DNA from: an uncultured Elusimicrobiales bacterium | GTDB lineage: Bacteria; Elusimicrobiota; Elusimicrobia; Elusimicrobiales; Elusimicrobiaceae | Length of the DNA stretch: 64,000 nucleotides | Assembly: GCA_934662565.1 (NCBI GenBank) | Contig: CAKUKI010000004.1 | Location: 62,001 to 126,000 of the forward strand | Reading direction: 5' to 3' | Shown here: positions 1 to 9,552 of the stretch, piece after piece | How positions within the stretch are numbered: the stretch's first letter is position 1 | Layout of the letters: every line of letters starts with the position of its first letter | The notes under the pieces: generated by a model | Told to the model about the DNA's origin: nothing | The model's database searches: none | Seen by the model: only the letters and a program-made list of their open reading frames with translations | Program-made: the position numbers and the translations under genes

Positions 1-2
1 AC

Positions 3-1034
3 TTAAACACCTCGTTTACGTTTGATAATTTTATTGAATCCCCCGCCAACCGCTTTGCGTACCGCATGGCGGAAGCGGTGGTAAATAAGCTGGGCAATCG
101 GGCCAATAACCCGTTGTTTATTTACAGCACTCCGGGGCTGGGTAAAACCCACCTTTTGCACGCTATTGGCAATAAAATTTTACAAACCAATCCCAATGCG
201 CAGGTACTTTATAAATCCAGCGAAGAATTTGTGAACGATTATGTCAATTCCGTTATGAATAAAGACCAAGAGGCGTTCCGCAAAAAATATCATAGCTTGG
301 ATTGTTTTTTAATGGACGATATCCAATTTGTAGTGGGTACCACCAAAGTAGGCAGTGAACAGGAATTTTTCTATACGTTTAATGCGTTGTTCGGCAACAA
401 TAAACAAATTGTGCTGACGTCCGACAAAACCCCGCAGGAACTGCAATTAGAACCGCGGATGTCCTCGCGCCTCATGTCGGGCATTGTGACGGAAATTAAA
501 CTGCCCACGGTGGAAACCCGTATTGCTATTTTGCGCCAGAAACGCGACAGTATTAACTTTGATATTGGGGATGATGTGCTGGCCTTTATTGCCGAAGGCA
601 TCCAAACCAATATACGCGAACTGGAAGGCTCTTTTTTCAGTTTAGTATCTTTTTGCACGGCCCACGGCATTACGCCCACCATTGGGGTAGCGCAGGAAGT
701 GTTGGCGGATGTTTTACAGCAAGAAGAACAAAAACTGGCCATTAACGTCAATTTAATTAAAAAAGTAGTGGGTAAGCATTTTAAGATTAATATGGAAGAT
801 TTTAATTCCAAACGCAAAACGCAATCCATTACTTGGCCGCGCCAAATTGCTATGTATTTAGCCACGGAACTGACGGATTTATCCTTGCCGGAAATTGGGC
901 GGGAATTTAGCCGTGACCATAGCACCGTGGTTCACGCGCGTGATTTAATTAAAGAAAGAGTAGATGCAGACCCGTTTTTTACAGCCGAAATTAACCAAAT
1001 TATTTTGGATATTAAGGCTGTGGATAAAAAGTAA
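3..1034 (+). CDS. dnaA: Chromosomal replication initiator DnaA (5'-truncated by window edge)
   Basis: Binds DnaA boxes at the origin and melts DNA to load the replicative helicase. The reading frame is open from base 3 and the first visible residues (FTFDNFIESPANRFAY) are the conserved start of the AAA+ domain, so the N-terminal domains lie outside the window; the internal ATG at 66 is not the real start. Walker A is TPGLGKTH (visible residues about 43-50), Walker B is FLMDDIQF, and the C-terminal domain IV carries the DnaA signature EIGREFSRDHSTVVHA that contacts DnaA boxes. The stop codon region itself contains a DnaA box. It is followed by a probable origin and dnaN, the classical order. 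Identification is secure. Confidence 0.97.
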   Translation, partial: LNTSFTFDNFIESPANRFAYRMAEAVVNKLGNRANNPLFIYSTPGLGKTHLLHAIGNKILQTNPNAQVLYKSSEEFVNDYVNSVMNKDQEAFRKKYHSLDCFLMDDIQFVVGTTKVGSEQEFFYTFNALFGNNKQIVLTSDKTPQELQLEPRMSSRLMSGIVTEIKLPTVETRIAILRQKRDSINFDIGDDVLAFIAEGIQTNIRELEGSFFSLVSFCTAHGITPTIGVAQEVLADVLQQEEQKLAINVNLIKKVVGKHFKINMEDFNSKRKTQSITWPRQIAMYLATELTDLSLPEIGREFSRDHSTVVHARDLIKERVDADPFFTAEINQIILDIKAVDKK

Positions 1035-1206
1035 ATAAGTTGTGTATAACCCCTGTGGATAAATGAAAAACAGGGGTACAGCAGTTTTGATTGTGGAGCG
1101 TGTTTATAGAATAACCGGTTTATGCACACACATAACCACCGGCGGTGTATAGGCCAATCCACACAATAAACACTATCAACAGGATATTAATAATAGGATT
1201 AATTGT
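1019..1206. other. Probable replication origin (oriC) with DnaA boxes
   Basis: Four exact matches to the TTATNCACA DnaA box are visible: 1019-1027, 1041-1049 and 1054-1062 on the minus strand (TTATCCACA, TTATACACA, TTATCCACA) and 1120-1128 on the plus strand (TTATGCACA). A weaker 7/9 match (CAATCCACA) is at 1155-1163. The stretch 1164-1206 is AT-rich and could be the unwinding element. The dnaA-dnaN spacer is the usual origin site in bacteria. Strand skew over the whole chromosome was not available, so function is inferred. Confidence 0.75.
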
Positions 1207-2316
1207 ATGAAAATAAATATTACTAAAGAAACCTTTTTGGAAGGAATCCAGATTGTTTCCGCGGGAACCTCCGCCAGAACCACGCTCCCTATTTTGCACA
1301 ACTTCTTATTGGAAGCCCAAGGCAATAAATTAAAATTAGTGCGTACGGATATGGAAATGGCCACCGTGCATTATGTAAATGCAGAAGTGGAAGAAGAAGG
1401 CAGCATTACCGTACCCATGAAGGAATTTTCGGATATTATTAAGAACTTGCCCAACGATAAAGAAATCAACTTGTATAGTGACGAAAACAACAAATTTCAC
1501 ATCAAATCCGGCAAGAGTAAATTTTGGGTAATCGGTACGCCTAAAAGCGAATACCCTGCTATTCCGGAAGTGGAAAAAAACAGCAGTGTATCTATGGACC
1601 CGCTGGAACTTAAAAATATGGTGGAAAAAACGGCTTTTTCCGCCTCTACGCAAGAAACCCGCTATATTTTGAACGGCCTTTTGTGGAACAACACCGCCGA
1701 TAAGTTTGAAATTGTAGCCACCGACGGCGGCCGCTTAGCGTTGGCTACCCATCCGGCGTTGGAAGGTTCCCAAGAATTTAAGATTATTATTCCTACTAAA
1801 ATTTTAAGCGAAGTCTGCCGCTTTATTGCTATTGCCAAGCCGGAAAAAGACACCCGCATTACGGTAAACGTGTCTTCCAACCAAGTTAGCTTTTGCATGA
1901 ACGAAACCACGTTTATTTCCCGCTTGATTGAGGGTAATTTTCCTAACTACAACCAAGTTATCCCCACTAAAAAGAATATGGGTTTTGAAGTGTTCACCAA
2001 AGATTTATTGGCTTCCACCCGTCGTTCCGCGTTGTGCTCCGGAGAATTTGGTGCTACCGTAAAATACAAGGTGGAAAACAATGCTATTGTGGTGACGTCC
2101 AACTCCCAAAATATGGAATTTGTGGACGAACTGCCCATTGAATATACGCAAGACCCGTTTGATGCGGCTTTTAATCCGGCGTTTATTATTGATGTACTTA
2201 AAAATGTCAGCACGGAAAAAGTAGCTTTTTCCTTTGTAAATTCTTCCCAGCCGGTACTGATTGAGCCGGTAGGGGATACGACATTTAAGTATGTAATTAT
2301 GCCGGTGCGGGCCTAA
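1207..2316 (+). CDS. dnaN: DNA polymerase III sliding clamp, beta subunit
   Basis: Forms the ring-shaped homodimer that tethers DNA polymerase III and other repair proteins to DNA. The 369 residues match the family's usual length and three-fold repeated clamp architecture, beginning MKINITKETFLEGIQIVS and ending in a typical C-terminal TFKYVIMPVRA segment. It lies directly downstream of dnaA and the DnaA boxes and only 2 bp upstream of a DUF721 gene, so it is probably cotranscribed with it. The ribosome site is weak (AGGATT about 10 bp upstream of ATG). Identification is secure from both sequence and context. Confidence 0.96.
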   Translation: MKINITKETFLEGIQIVSAGTSARTTLPILHNFLLEAQGNKLKLVRTDMEMATVHYVNAEVEEEGSITVPMKEFSDIIKNLPNDKEINLYSDENNKFHIKSGKSKFWVIGTPKSEYPAIPEVEKNSSVSMDPLELKNMVEKTAFSASTQETRYILNGLLWNNTADKFEIVATDGGRLALATHPALEGSQEFKIIIPTKILSEVCRFIAIAKPEKDTRITVNVSSNQVSFCMNETTFISRLIEGNFPNYNQVIPTKKNMGFEVFTKDLLASTRRSALCSGEFGATVKYKVENNAIVVTSNSQNMEFVDELPIEYTQDPFDAAFNPAFIIDVLKNVSTEKVAFSFVNSSQPVLIEPVGDTTFKYVIMPVRA

Positions 2317-2318
2317 TT

Positions 2319-2615
2319 ATGAGGTTCGGCCAGACACCCCGCAAAACATGGCATAGCGCGCAAGAACTGGCGCGCCCGTTTAGTGCGTTAAATGTACGCT
2401 TAAACAACTTAATGGTGTTGGACCATGTCTGGACGCGCCTAACCGGCCCCAAAGGCCGTTTTTGGGTACTCCAAGCCGTTAAAGGCAATACGCTGTATGT
2501 AAAAGTGACGGCCAGTGTGGCCCGCAACGAATTACTGGCCCAGCGGCCCACATTATTAAGGGAACTGAATAAACATTTTGAAAGACCGTGGATTCACAAG
2601 ATTGAAATTTTGTAG
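2319..2615 (+). CDS. DUF721/DciA-like protein
   Basis: Small 98-residue protein whose centre (VWTRLTGPKGRFWVLQAVKG then LYVKVTASVARNEL) fits the DUF721 pattern of a Trp-containing helix followed by two strands and a helix. DciA, the characterised member of this family, helps load the replicative helicase in bacteria that lack DnaC. The gene starts 2 bp after the dnaN stop and ends 30 bp before the gyrB start, i.e. it sits where recF is found in many genomes. The position between clamp and gyrase genes supports a replication role. Family assignment is by pattern recognition; helicase-loader function is inference. Confidence 0.72.
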   Translation: MRFGQTPRKTWHSAQELARPFSALNVRLNNLMVLDHVWTRLTGPKGRFWVLQAVKGNTLYVKVTASVARNELLAQRPTLLRELNKHFERPWIHKIEIL

Positions 2616-2645
2616 TTTTTGTCATACTCAAACAAGGAGCCTGTA

Positions 2646-5117
2646 ATGACTGAAGAAGAAAGAGAGAAGGATTATGATTCTTCCAAAATTACCGTTTTAG
2701 AAGGTTTGGAAGCGGTGCGCAAGCGCCCGGCCATGTATATCGGTTCTACCGGTTTACCGGGGTTGCACCACTTAGTGTATGAAGTGGTGGATAACTCCGT
2801 GGACGAAATTTTAGCCGGCGGCGCCACCACCATTACCGTCACCATTAAAGACGATATGACCTGCTCCGTGCAGGACGACGGGCGCGGTATTCCGGTGGAC
2901 GTAATGAAAGGGGCCAAAGACCCCAAACTCCGCTCCAAATCCGCCTTGGAAGTAGTAATGACTGTTTTACACGCCGGCGGTAAGTTTGATAGCGGCGCTT
3001 ATAAAGTTTCCGGCGGTTTGCACGGGGTAGGTGTATCCTGCGTGAACGCCCTTTCCGAAACCATGGAAGTGGAAGTCCGCCGCGACGGCCACGTTCATTT
3101 CCAGCGCTACCACCGCGGTAAGCCGGAAGACAAAGTGCAAGTCATCGGCGATACCCACGAACACGGTACCAAAGTGACGTTCCATGCGGATAAAGAAATT
3201 TTCGGCGATATTTCTTTTTCTTATGAAACCATCGGCAACCGCTTGCGCGAACTGGCTTTCTTAAACGCGGGTGTAAAAATTATTTACACGGATGAACGCA
3301 AAGAAGACAACCAATCCGTCACCTTCCATTTTGAAGGGGGGATTTCCCAGTTTGTCACTTATCTCAACACCAATAAAACGGTGATTAACCAAGAACCCAT
3401 TTATTTAACCAAACAAGTGGGAGATAATTATATTGCCTTTGCTTTGCAATATAACGAGGGTTATTCCGAAAATATATTCTCCTTTGTGAACAACATTCAC
3501 ACAGTGGAAGGCGGTACGCATTTAAGCGGTTTTCGTTCTTCGCTTACCCGTATTATTAACGAATATATTAAAAACAATAACATTTCCAAACATAAAGATA
3601 TTTCCGTGGGCGGGGATGATATTAAAGAAGGTTTAACGGCGGTGTTATCCGTTAAAATCCCGCACCCGCAGTTTGAAGGGCAGACCAAAACCAAGTTGGG
3701 CAACTCGGAAGTGGAAGGCATTGTGCGCTCCGTAGTGGGGGAAACGTTGGCTACTTTCTTTGAAGAAAACCCCAAAACGGCCCGCGCCATTTGCGAAAAG
3801 TGCGTCGGCGCTGCGGTAGCGCGTGAAGCCGCCCGCAAAGCGCGTGATTTAACCCGCCGCAAAGGCGCGTTGGAAGGCGGTGGCCTCCCCGGTAAACTGG
3901 CCGATTGCCAAGAAAAAGATGCCGCCAAGTGCGAAATTTTCCTCGTAGAAGGGGACTCCGCCGGTGGTTCCGCCAAACAAGGGCGCGACCGTGTATTTCA
4001 GGCTATTTTGCCGTTGCGCGGTAAAATTTTGAACGTGGAAAAAGCCCCGCTTGTTAAAATTTTATCCAGCGATACGATCCGCGACTTAATTGCCGCCGTA
4101 GGTACCGGCGTGGGCGAAGGGGACGGCGGGTTTGATATTTCCAAACTGCGCTACCACAAAATTATTTTGATGGCTGATGCTGACGTGGACGGACAACACA
4201 TTTCCACCTTGTTGCTTACGTTCTTCTACCGCCAGTTGAAACCGCTGATTGAGGGCGGGCACATTTATTTGGCCCAACCGCCTTTGTATAAAGTGAAAAA
4301 AGGTAAATCGGAACAATACCTGCAAACCGAAGACCAAATGCAACAATGGCTGATGAAAGAAGGCCTTGCCAGTGTGACGGTCACGGATATGGATAAAAAC
4401 ACCGTATTAAGCGGGGACCAACTGAAAGATTTGTTAAAAGTCTTGCGGGATGTGGAAGATATTTTGGGTAAACTGGAAGTCAAAAACATCACCTTAAACG
4501 ACTTTTTGGCTTTCTTGGCCGAAGGGCGCGTTCCGCTCTACCGCACGCCGTTGCAAAGCGGCGGCTTCCGTTATTATTATACGGAACAGGAATACCGCGA
4601 TTACGAAAACCAATATATGCAGGAAAAACGGGCCGAACTGGAAGCCGACGGCGTGGATACCACCACGGTTTCTAACGACAGTTTGGTGCCGGAACACCAA
4701 TCCTTATTTGAATTTGGCAAACTGTTAGCGGCCGAAAAGAAAATGGAAACCTTCGGGTTTACTTTCAAAAATTATCCGGTAATAGAAAACGAAAAAGAAC
4801 GCATCCACCCGTTGTTTAAGGTAAATAACGGCAAGACGGATGCGCTGGTTTACAGTTTGGCGGAACTTTTACACGCGGTAAAAGAAGCTGCCTCCTCCGG
4901 TGCTACCATTCAGCGCTACAAAGGTTTGGGGGAAATGAATCCGGAACAGCTGTGGGAAACCACCATGGACCCGTCAAAACGCAAATTAATTCAAGTAAGA
5001 ATTAACGACGCGGCCGATACGGAACAGGCGTTTACCATGTTAATGGGGGACCGTGTGGAACCCCGCCGCGATTTTATCCAATCGCACGCCTTGGAAGTAA
5101 AGAACTTGGACATTTAA
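2646..5117 (+). CDS. gyrB: DNA gyrase subunit B
   Basis: ATPase subunit of gyrase, which introduces negative supercoils. The GHKL ATP-binding motif EVVDNSVDE and the strand-passage glycine loop lie in the first 140 residues; the Toprim motif EGDSAGGSAKQGRD is near residue 440 and the metal-binding DADVDG about 70 residues later. An insertion of roughly 160 residues between Toprim and the C-terminal QRYKGLGEMNP block resembles the E. coli-type GyrB insert, giving 823 residues. ATG 2646 is preferred over the in-frame TTG at 2619 because AAGGAG sits six bases upstream of it and homology begins just after. A hairpin separates it from gyrA. Confidence 0.97.
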   Translation: MTEEEREKDYDSSKITVLEGLEAVRKRPAMYIGSTGLPGLHHLVYEVVDNSVDEILAGGATTITVTIKDDMTCSVQDDGRGIPVDVMKGAKDPKLRSKSALEVVMTVLHAGGKFDSGAYKVSGGLHGVGVSCVNALSETMEVEVRRDGHVHFQRYHRGKPEDKVQVIGDTHEHGTKVTFHADKEIFGDISFSYETIGNRLRELAFLNAGVKIIYTDERKEDNQSVTFHFEGGISQFVTYLNTNKTVINQEPIYLTKQVGDNYIAFALQYNEGYSENIFSFVNNIHTVEGGTHLSGFRSSLTRIINEYIKNNNISKHKDISVGGDDIKEGLTAVLSVKIPHPQFEGQTKTKLGNSEVEGIVRSVVGETLATFFEENPKTARAICEKCVGAAVAREAARKARDLTRRKGALEGGGLPGKLADCQEKDAAKCEIFLVEGDSAGGSAKQGRDRVFQAILPLRGKILNVEKAPLVKILSSDTIRDLIAAVGTGVGEGDGGFDISKLRYHKIILMADADVDGQHISTLLLTFFYRQLKPLIEGGHIYLAQPPLYKVKKGKSEQYLQTEDQMQQWLMKEGLASVTVTDMDKNTVLSGDQLKDLLKVLRDVEDILGKLEVKNITLNDFLAFLAEGRVPLYRTPLQSGGFRYYYTEQEYRDYENQYMQEKRAELEADGVDTTTVSNDSLVPEHQSLFEFGKLLAAEKKMETFGFTFKNYPVIENEKERIHPLFKVNNGKTDALVYSLAELLHAVKEAASSGATIQRYKGLGEMNPEQLWETTMDPSKRKLIQVRINDAADTEQAFTMLMGDRVEPRRDFIQSHALEVKNLDI

Positions 5118-5125
5118 CCCACCCC

Positions 5126-5149
5126 GTCGGGTATTCAACCATACCCGAC
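5126..5149. other. Stem-loop between gyrB and gyrA
   Basis: GTCGGGTAT pairs perfectly with ATACCCGAC across a 6-base loop. It is not followed by a T-run, so it is more likely an RNA-processing or stability element, or a partial attenuator, than a full terminator. gyrA starts 36 bp downstream. Confidence 0.55.
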
Positions 5150-5185
5150 AGGGCTAGATTTTAGCCGGATTAGGAGATTTTTAGC

Positions 5186-7702
5186 ATGAGCGAAGAAACA
5201 AACAATCAGCCGCAAGCCCAAAACGCGAATGTGGACTTGTTTGGCAATATTCAAGAGCGTGATATCGCGGGAGAAATGCGGTCCTATTATATTGATTACG
5301 CCATGAGCGTTATTGTGGGCCGCGCCTTGCCGGATGTGCGTGACGGCTTGAAACCGGTACACCGCCGTGTACTGTATTCCATGAACGAAATGGGCTTAAA
5401 ATACAACAAAGCCTACAAGAAATCCGCCCGTGTGGTAGGGGACGTATTAGGTAAATACCACCCGCACGGCGATACGGCTGTATATGATACCTTAGTGCGT
5501 ATGGTGCAGGACTTTTCCCTGCGCAAACCGTTAATTGACGGGCAGGGGAACTTCGGTTCTATTGACGGCGACAGCGCCGCCGCTATGCGTTATACGGAAT
5601 GCCGCTTGCAGCGCATTGCCGACGAAATGCTAAACGATTTGGACAAAGACACCGTCAAAATGATTCCTAACTATGACGGCTCTTTGCTGGAACCTTCCGT
5701 GTTGCCGGGTAAATTGCCGGCTCTACTGGTAAACGGTTCTTCCGGTATTGCCGTAGGTATGGCTACCAATATTCCTACCCATAACTTGGGCGAAGTGTGC
5801 GACGGTATTATTGAATACATCAAAAACCCGAACATTTCCACCAAGGATATGATGAAGATTATTAAAGGGCCCGATTTCCCTACCGGCGCCATTATCCGCG
5901 GTACAAAAGGCATTTATGAATATTTTGAAACCGGCCGCGGCAGTGTAAAAGTGCAGGCCCGCACGGAAATTGAAGAACGCAAAGGCGGGCGCGAAGCCAT
6001 TATCGTGACCGAAATTCCGTACCAAGTGAATAAGACTTCGTTAATTGAAACGATTGTCGGTTTGGTGCGTGATAAAAAGATTACCGATATTTCGGACATC
6101 CGCGACGAGTCGGACCGCCGCGGTATGCGTTTGGTGATTGAAGTAAAACGCGACGGAAATGCCCAAGTGGTGCTGAACCACCTGTTCAAACATACGCAGT
6201 TGCAAACTTCCTTTCCGGTGAATATGCTGGCGATTGTAGACGGCCGCCCGCGTATTTTATCCTTAAAAGAAGTGATGAAAGCGTATGTAAAACACCGCAA
6301 GGAAATTATTACCAACCGCACCAAATTTGACTTAAACAAAGCCCAACGCCGCGAACATATTTTGCAAGGGTTGTTAATTGCTATTGCCAATTTGGATGAA
6401 GTCGTTTCCATTATCCGCAATTCCAAAGACCCGACCGAAGCCAAATTTAAGTTGATGAGCCAGTTTAGCTTATCGGAATTACAGGCTCAGGCTATTTTGG
6501 ATATGCGCTTGCACCAGCTGACCCAGCTGTCTGCGGACGCTATTGCCAACGAACAAGCCGAACTGTTAAAACTGATTGCCGAACTGCAAGGCATTTTGGC
6601 GGACCCGCAAAAGATTTTGGATATTATCGTCACGGAACTGACGGAACTTAAAAAGAACTATGGCGACCCGCGCCGCACGGAAATCGGTGTGGATATGACG
6701 GACTTTTCTATGGAAGATTTAATTGAAAAGGAAGACGTCGTCATCACTATTTCCAACGACGGCTACGCCAAACGCATCCCGTTAGATACTTACCGCAGCC
6801 AAAACCGCGGCGGTAAAGGGATTATCGGCGGTAAAACAAAAGAAGAAGACTTTATGGAACACCTGTTCGTCACGTCTTCCCACGCCACTATTTTAATGTT
6901 CACCAACCGCGGCCGCGTGTTTGCGCTGCGCGCGTTTGAAATACCCGAAGGCACCCGTATGTCTAAGGGTAAAGCCATTGTGAACCTCTTGCAATTAGTG
7001 GGCGAAGAAAAAGTGACCTCTGCCGTGTCCATTGATAATTTTGACCCGAAACATTGTGAAAATACCTTCCTGACTATGTGCACGCGCTACGGCTCTATTA
7101 AGCGTGTGGCGTTGGAAGAATTTGCCAACATCCGCAAAACGGGCATTATTGCCATGGGCTTGGAAGAAGGCGACGTGCTGACCAGTGTGCAAACCACGCA
7201 CGGTACGTCGGACATTATCGTAGCCACCAAGAACGGCAAATCCATCCGCTTTGACGAAAACCAAGTGCGCGCCATGGGCCGTCCGGCCAAGGGTGTGCGC
7301 GCTATCAGCCTGATGGAAGGCGACGTGGTGGTAGGTATGGAACAAGCCCCCAATGATGCCCCGCAGCCGGATGTGTTATCCGTATGCGAAAACGGCTTCG
7401 GTAAACGCACGGAATTTAGCGAATACAAACGCCAAAACCGCGGCGGTATGGGTGTGATTACCATTAAAACCAGCGAACGCAACGGCAAAGTAGTAGGCAT
7501 TAAGTTGGTGGACGAATCCAAAGACTTAATGATTGTGACCGAAAAAGGCATGACCATTCGCGTACGGTGCGAAGACATCCGCTCCGTAGGCCGTAATGCC
7601 CAAGGGGTCACGCTGGCCAAGCTGGAAGCGGGTGACAAAATTGCCCGTATTGCCCCTGTGGTAAAGGCAGAGGAAGAACATACGGATTCCCAAGCCCAAT
7701 AA
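5186..7702 (+). CDS. gyrA: DNA gyrase subunit A
   Basis: Catalytic DNA cleavage/religation subunit of gyrase. The active-site Tyr is Y136 in AAAMRYTE. The quinolone-determining region reads HPHGDTAVYD, with Thr97 where E. coli has Ser83 and Asp101 where E. coli has Asp87. The C-terminal DNA-wrapping domain carries the GyrA box QNRGGKG, which marks gyrase rather than topoisomerase IV, and further propeller blades with related motifs (RQNRGGMG). ATG is preceded by AGGAG at a suitable distance. The 838-residue length is usual. A strong terminator follows. Confidence 0.97.
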   Translation: MSEETNNQPQAQNANVDLFGNIQERDIAGEMRSYYIDYAMSVIVGRALPDVRDGLKPVHRRVLYSMNEMGLKYNKAYKKSARVVGDVLGKYHPHGDTAVYDTLVRMVQDFSLRKPLIDGQGNFGSIDGDSAAAMRYTECRLQRIADEMLNDLDKDTVKMIPNYDGSLLEPSVLPGKLPALLVNGSSGIAVGMATNIPTHNLGEVCDGIIEYIKNPNISTKDMMKIIKGPDFPTGAIIRGTKGIYEYFETGRGSVKVQARTEIEERKGGREAIIVTEIPYQVNKTSLIETIVGLVRDKKITDISDIRDESDRRGMRLVIEVKRDGNAQVVLNHLFKHTQLQTSFPVNMLAIVDGRPRILSLKEVMKAYVKHRKEIITNRTKFDLNKAQRREHILQGLLIAIANLDEVVSIIRNSKDPTEAKFKLMSQFSLSELQAQAILDMRLHQLTQLSADAIANEQAELLKLIAELQGILADPQKILDIIVTELTELKKNYGDPRRTEIGVDMTDFSMEDLIEKEDVVITISNDGYAKRIPLDTYRSQNRGGKGIIGGKTKEEDFMEHLFVTSSHATILMFTNRGRVFALRAFEIPEGTRMSKGKAIVNLLQLVGEEKVTSAVSIDNFDPKHCENTFLTMCTRYGSIKRVALEEFANIRKTGIIAMGLEEGDVLTSVQTTHGTSDIIVATKNGKSIRFDENQVRAMGRPAKGVRAISLMEGDVVVGMEQAPNDAPQPDVLSVCENGFGKRTEFSEYKRQNRGGMGVITIKTSERNGKVVGIKLVDESKDLMIVTEKGMTIRVRCEDIRSVGRNAQGVTLAKLEAGDKIARIAPVVKAEEEHTDSQAQ

Positions 7703-7725
7703 CCACCTGTAAGTGTTTTATCTCT

Positions 7726-7760
7726 CCCCGCCGGTGCAGTTTAAGCCGGCGGGGTTTTTT
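7726..7760 (+). terminator. Intrinsic terminator after gyrA
   Basis: CCCCGCCGG and CCGGCGGGG form a perfect GC stem followed by six T. It closes the dnaA-gyrA block. Confidence 0.9.
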
Positions 7761-7852
7761 ATTACTGGGGAAAAAAGGGTTAGTAAAAAGCTTCACTCCC
7801 AATAGACAAAAAGCCATAGCGCAAAAAATATTTACTGGGCGGTAAAAAAATG

Positions 7853-7882
7853 TTTACAAACTTGCGGAAAAAGTGCTATAAA
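7853..7882 (+). promoter_or_regulatory. Promoter of the GH13 gene
   Basis: -35 TTTACA (7853-7858), 18 bp spacer, extended -10 TGC-TATAAA (7874-7882). It lies inside the upstream-extended version of the ORF, which supports the later start at 7904. Confidence 0.65.
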
Positions 7883-7903
7883 AATAACAGGGAGTCTATA
7901 AAT

Positions 7904-9361
7904 ATGCGAACAAATCCTCATATCTTGGAAATTAATACACGCGCGTGGATAAAGCGTTTGGAACGCCGCCACGGACAACAATTCACCCTAGACCAAATAC
8001 CGGACAATTACTGGACGGAAATAAAGGCGCTGGGGTTTGATGCCGTATGGTTAATGGGGGTATGGAAACATAGCCCCAAAGCGACGGAAATCGCCCGCAC
8101 CCATCCGGATGTTGTGGAAGCGGTACGGAAGATAGAACCCAACTTTGACCCCCAAGATATTGTCGCTTCTCCGTATGCTATTATGGAATATGTGGTGGAC
8201 GACTCCTTAGGCGGTCCGGAAAGCCTCAAAAAATTACGGGCCAAATTAAACCGGATAGGTATTGCGGTATTTTTGGATTTTGTAGGCAACCACACGGCTA
8301 TTGATGCGCCCATGGTGGAACAAGAGCCGGATTTGTATATTAATACCGGCACCGCCCAGCCGCATGTTCACGCGGATTGGTTTTTTACTAACAAAGCCGG
8401 TGTGCATATTGCCCACGGGCGTGACCCGTATTTTGCCCCGTGGACGGATACGGCCCAGCTGAACTATTTTAACCCCAAAACGCGGCGCTTTATGTTGGAT
8501 AACCTGTTGCGCGTGGCCGAACAGTGCGACGGCGTACGGTGCGATATGGCTATGCTCAGCCTGAATAAAGTACATCGGGATACATGGCGCGACTTTTTAG
8601 GAAACGATTTACCCAAAGAAGAATTTTGGACCCAAGCCTTAAAAGAAGTACGCAATATTTATCCGGAATTTACCTTTATTGCGGAAGTATACTGGGGTTT
8701 GGAATGGGAAATTCAGGAAATGGGTTTTGATTATACGTACGACAAAGTATTGTATGACCGGCTCCGCTTTTCCAATTCTGAAAACATCAAAGCCCACTTG
8801 GGGGCGGAACACTTGTTCCAAATGCGCTCTATCCGCTTTACTTCCAACCATGACGAAGAAGAAAGCCTGAAAGCCTTTGGAAAGGAAAAATCCCTCGCGG
8901 CCAGCACCATTATTGCCACATTACCCGGTGCGCGTATGTTCTATTTGTTCCAACTGTTAGGCCGCCCCGCCCGCCTGCCTATCCAATATGTAAAAGATTG
9001 GTTCACGGTGGATAAAGAAGTGGCCACATATTATGCCCGCTTGCTGACGATTGCTTCCGCGCCGGAATTTCACGGTGGGCAGTGGTCCTTAAAAGAGGTC
9101 CGCGCGCTGAATGATGATTCCTACCGCAACGTGTTAGCTTGGCAATGGAAACAACGCAATACCGGCAAAATGGTGGTAATTAATTATAGCAACCAACCCA
9201 GCCGCTGCAGTTTAGCCATGAAAGGCTCCGACGCGCTAAACGGCTCCGTACGGGAGGAATTTTCCAAGCAGCAAATAGAAGTGACCCCGCAAATGCGTGC
9301 GGAAGGTTTTACGCTGGAATTAAAACCGTACGAAAGTAAAATCTTCACGTTTTCTTTATAA
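7904..9361 (+). CDS. GH13 alpha-amylase-family glycosidase
   Basis: Predicted alpha-glucan-active enzyme of the (beta/alpha)8 GH13 family, cytoplasmic because no signal peptide is present. Conserved regions: DFVGNH (125-130), GVRCDMAML with nucleophile Asp214, FIAEVYWG with acid/base Glu261, and TSNHDEE with Asp317 as transition-state stabiliser. A C-terminal beta domain follows to residue 485. ATG 7904 has AGGGAG upstream; an in-frame upstream ATG at 7850 overlaps the promoter and is unlikely. The gene stands alone between two terminators, so the sequence gives no pathway context. Exact substrate (glycogen, maltodextrin or a sugar phosphorolysis-like reaction) cannot be told from motifs. Confidence 0.85.
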   Translation: MRTNPHILEINTRAWIKRLERRHGQQFTLDQIPDNYWTEIKALGFDAVWLMGVWKHSPKATEIARTHPDVVEAVRKIEPNFDPQDIVASPYAIMEYVVDDSLGGPESLKKLRAKLNRIGIAVFLDFVGNHTAIDAPMVEQEPDLYINTGTAQPHVHADWFFTNKAGVHIAHGRDPYFAPWTDTAQLNYFNPKTRRFMLDNLLRVAEQCDGVRCDMAMLSLNKVHRDTWRDFLGNDLPKEEFWTQALKEVRNIYPEFTFIAEVYWGLEWEIQEMGFDYTYDKVLYDRLRFSNSENIKAHLGAEHLFQMRSIRFTSNHDEEESLKAFGKEKSLAASTIIATLPGARMFYLFQLLGRPARLPIQYVKDWFTVDKEVATYYARLLTIASAPEFHGGQWSLKEVRALNDDSYRNVLAWQWKQRNTGKMVVINYSNQPSRCSLAMKGSDALNGSVREEFSKQQIEVTPQMRAEGFTLELKPYESKIFTFSL

Positions 9362-9383
9362 ACCAAGAAAATGCTTTTTGAAC

Positions 9384-9416
9384 ACCCGCTCTTTTTACAC
9401 AGGGCGGGTTTTTTAT
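9384..9416 (+). terminator. Intrinsic terminator after GH13 gene
   Basis: ACCCGC pairs with GCGGGT (9404-9409), followed by a T-rich tail. The remaining spacer to 9552 shows no recognisable gene. Confidence 0.8.
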
Positions 9417-9552
9417 TGTGCCGCGGCGGATAATGGCCGTGTTCCTTTTGCCGGACAGGGGTGTTTGTGGGGGCTGAGAGGTTTTCTAACACAAAAAGCC
9501 GTTCCCCTTTTGCCCGATTATTTAATACAATAAAATAGAGCGGTTTTAACGA

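Noticed and set aside
2619..2645. TTG start nine codons upstream of gyrB ATG
   Set aside because: AAGGAG lies between it and the ATG at 2646, at ideal distance from the latter.
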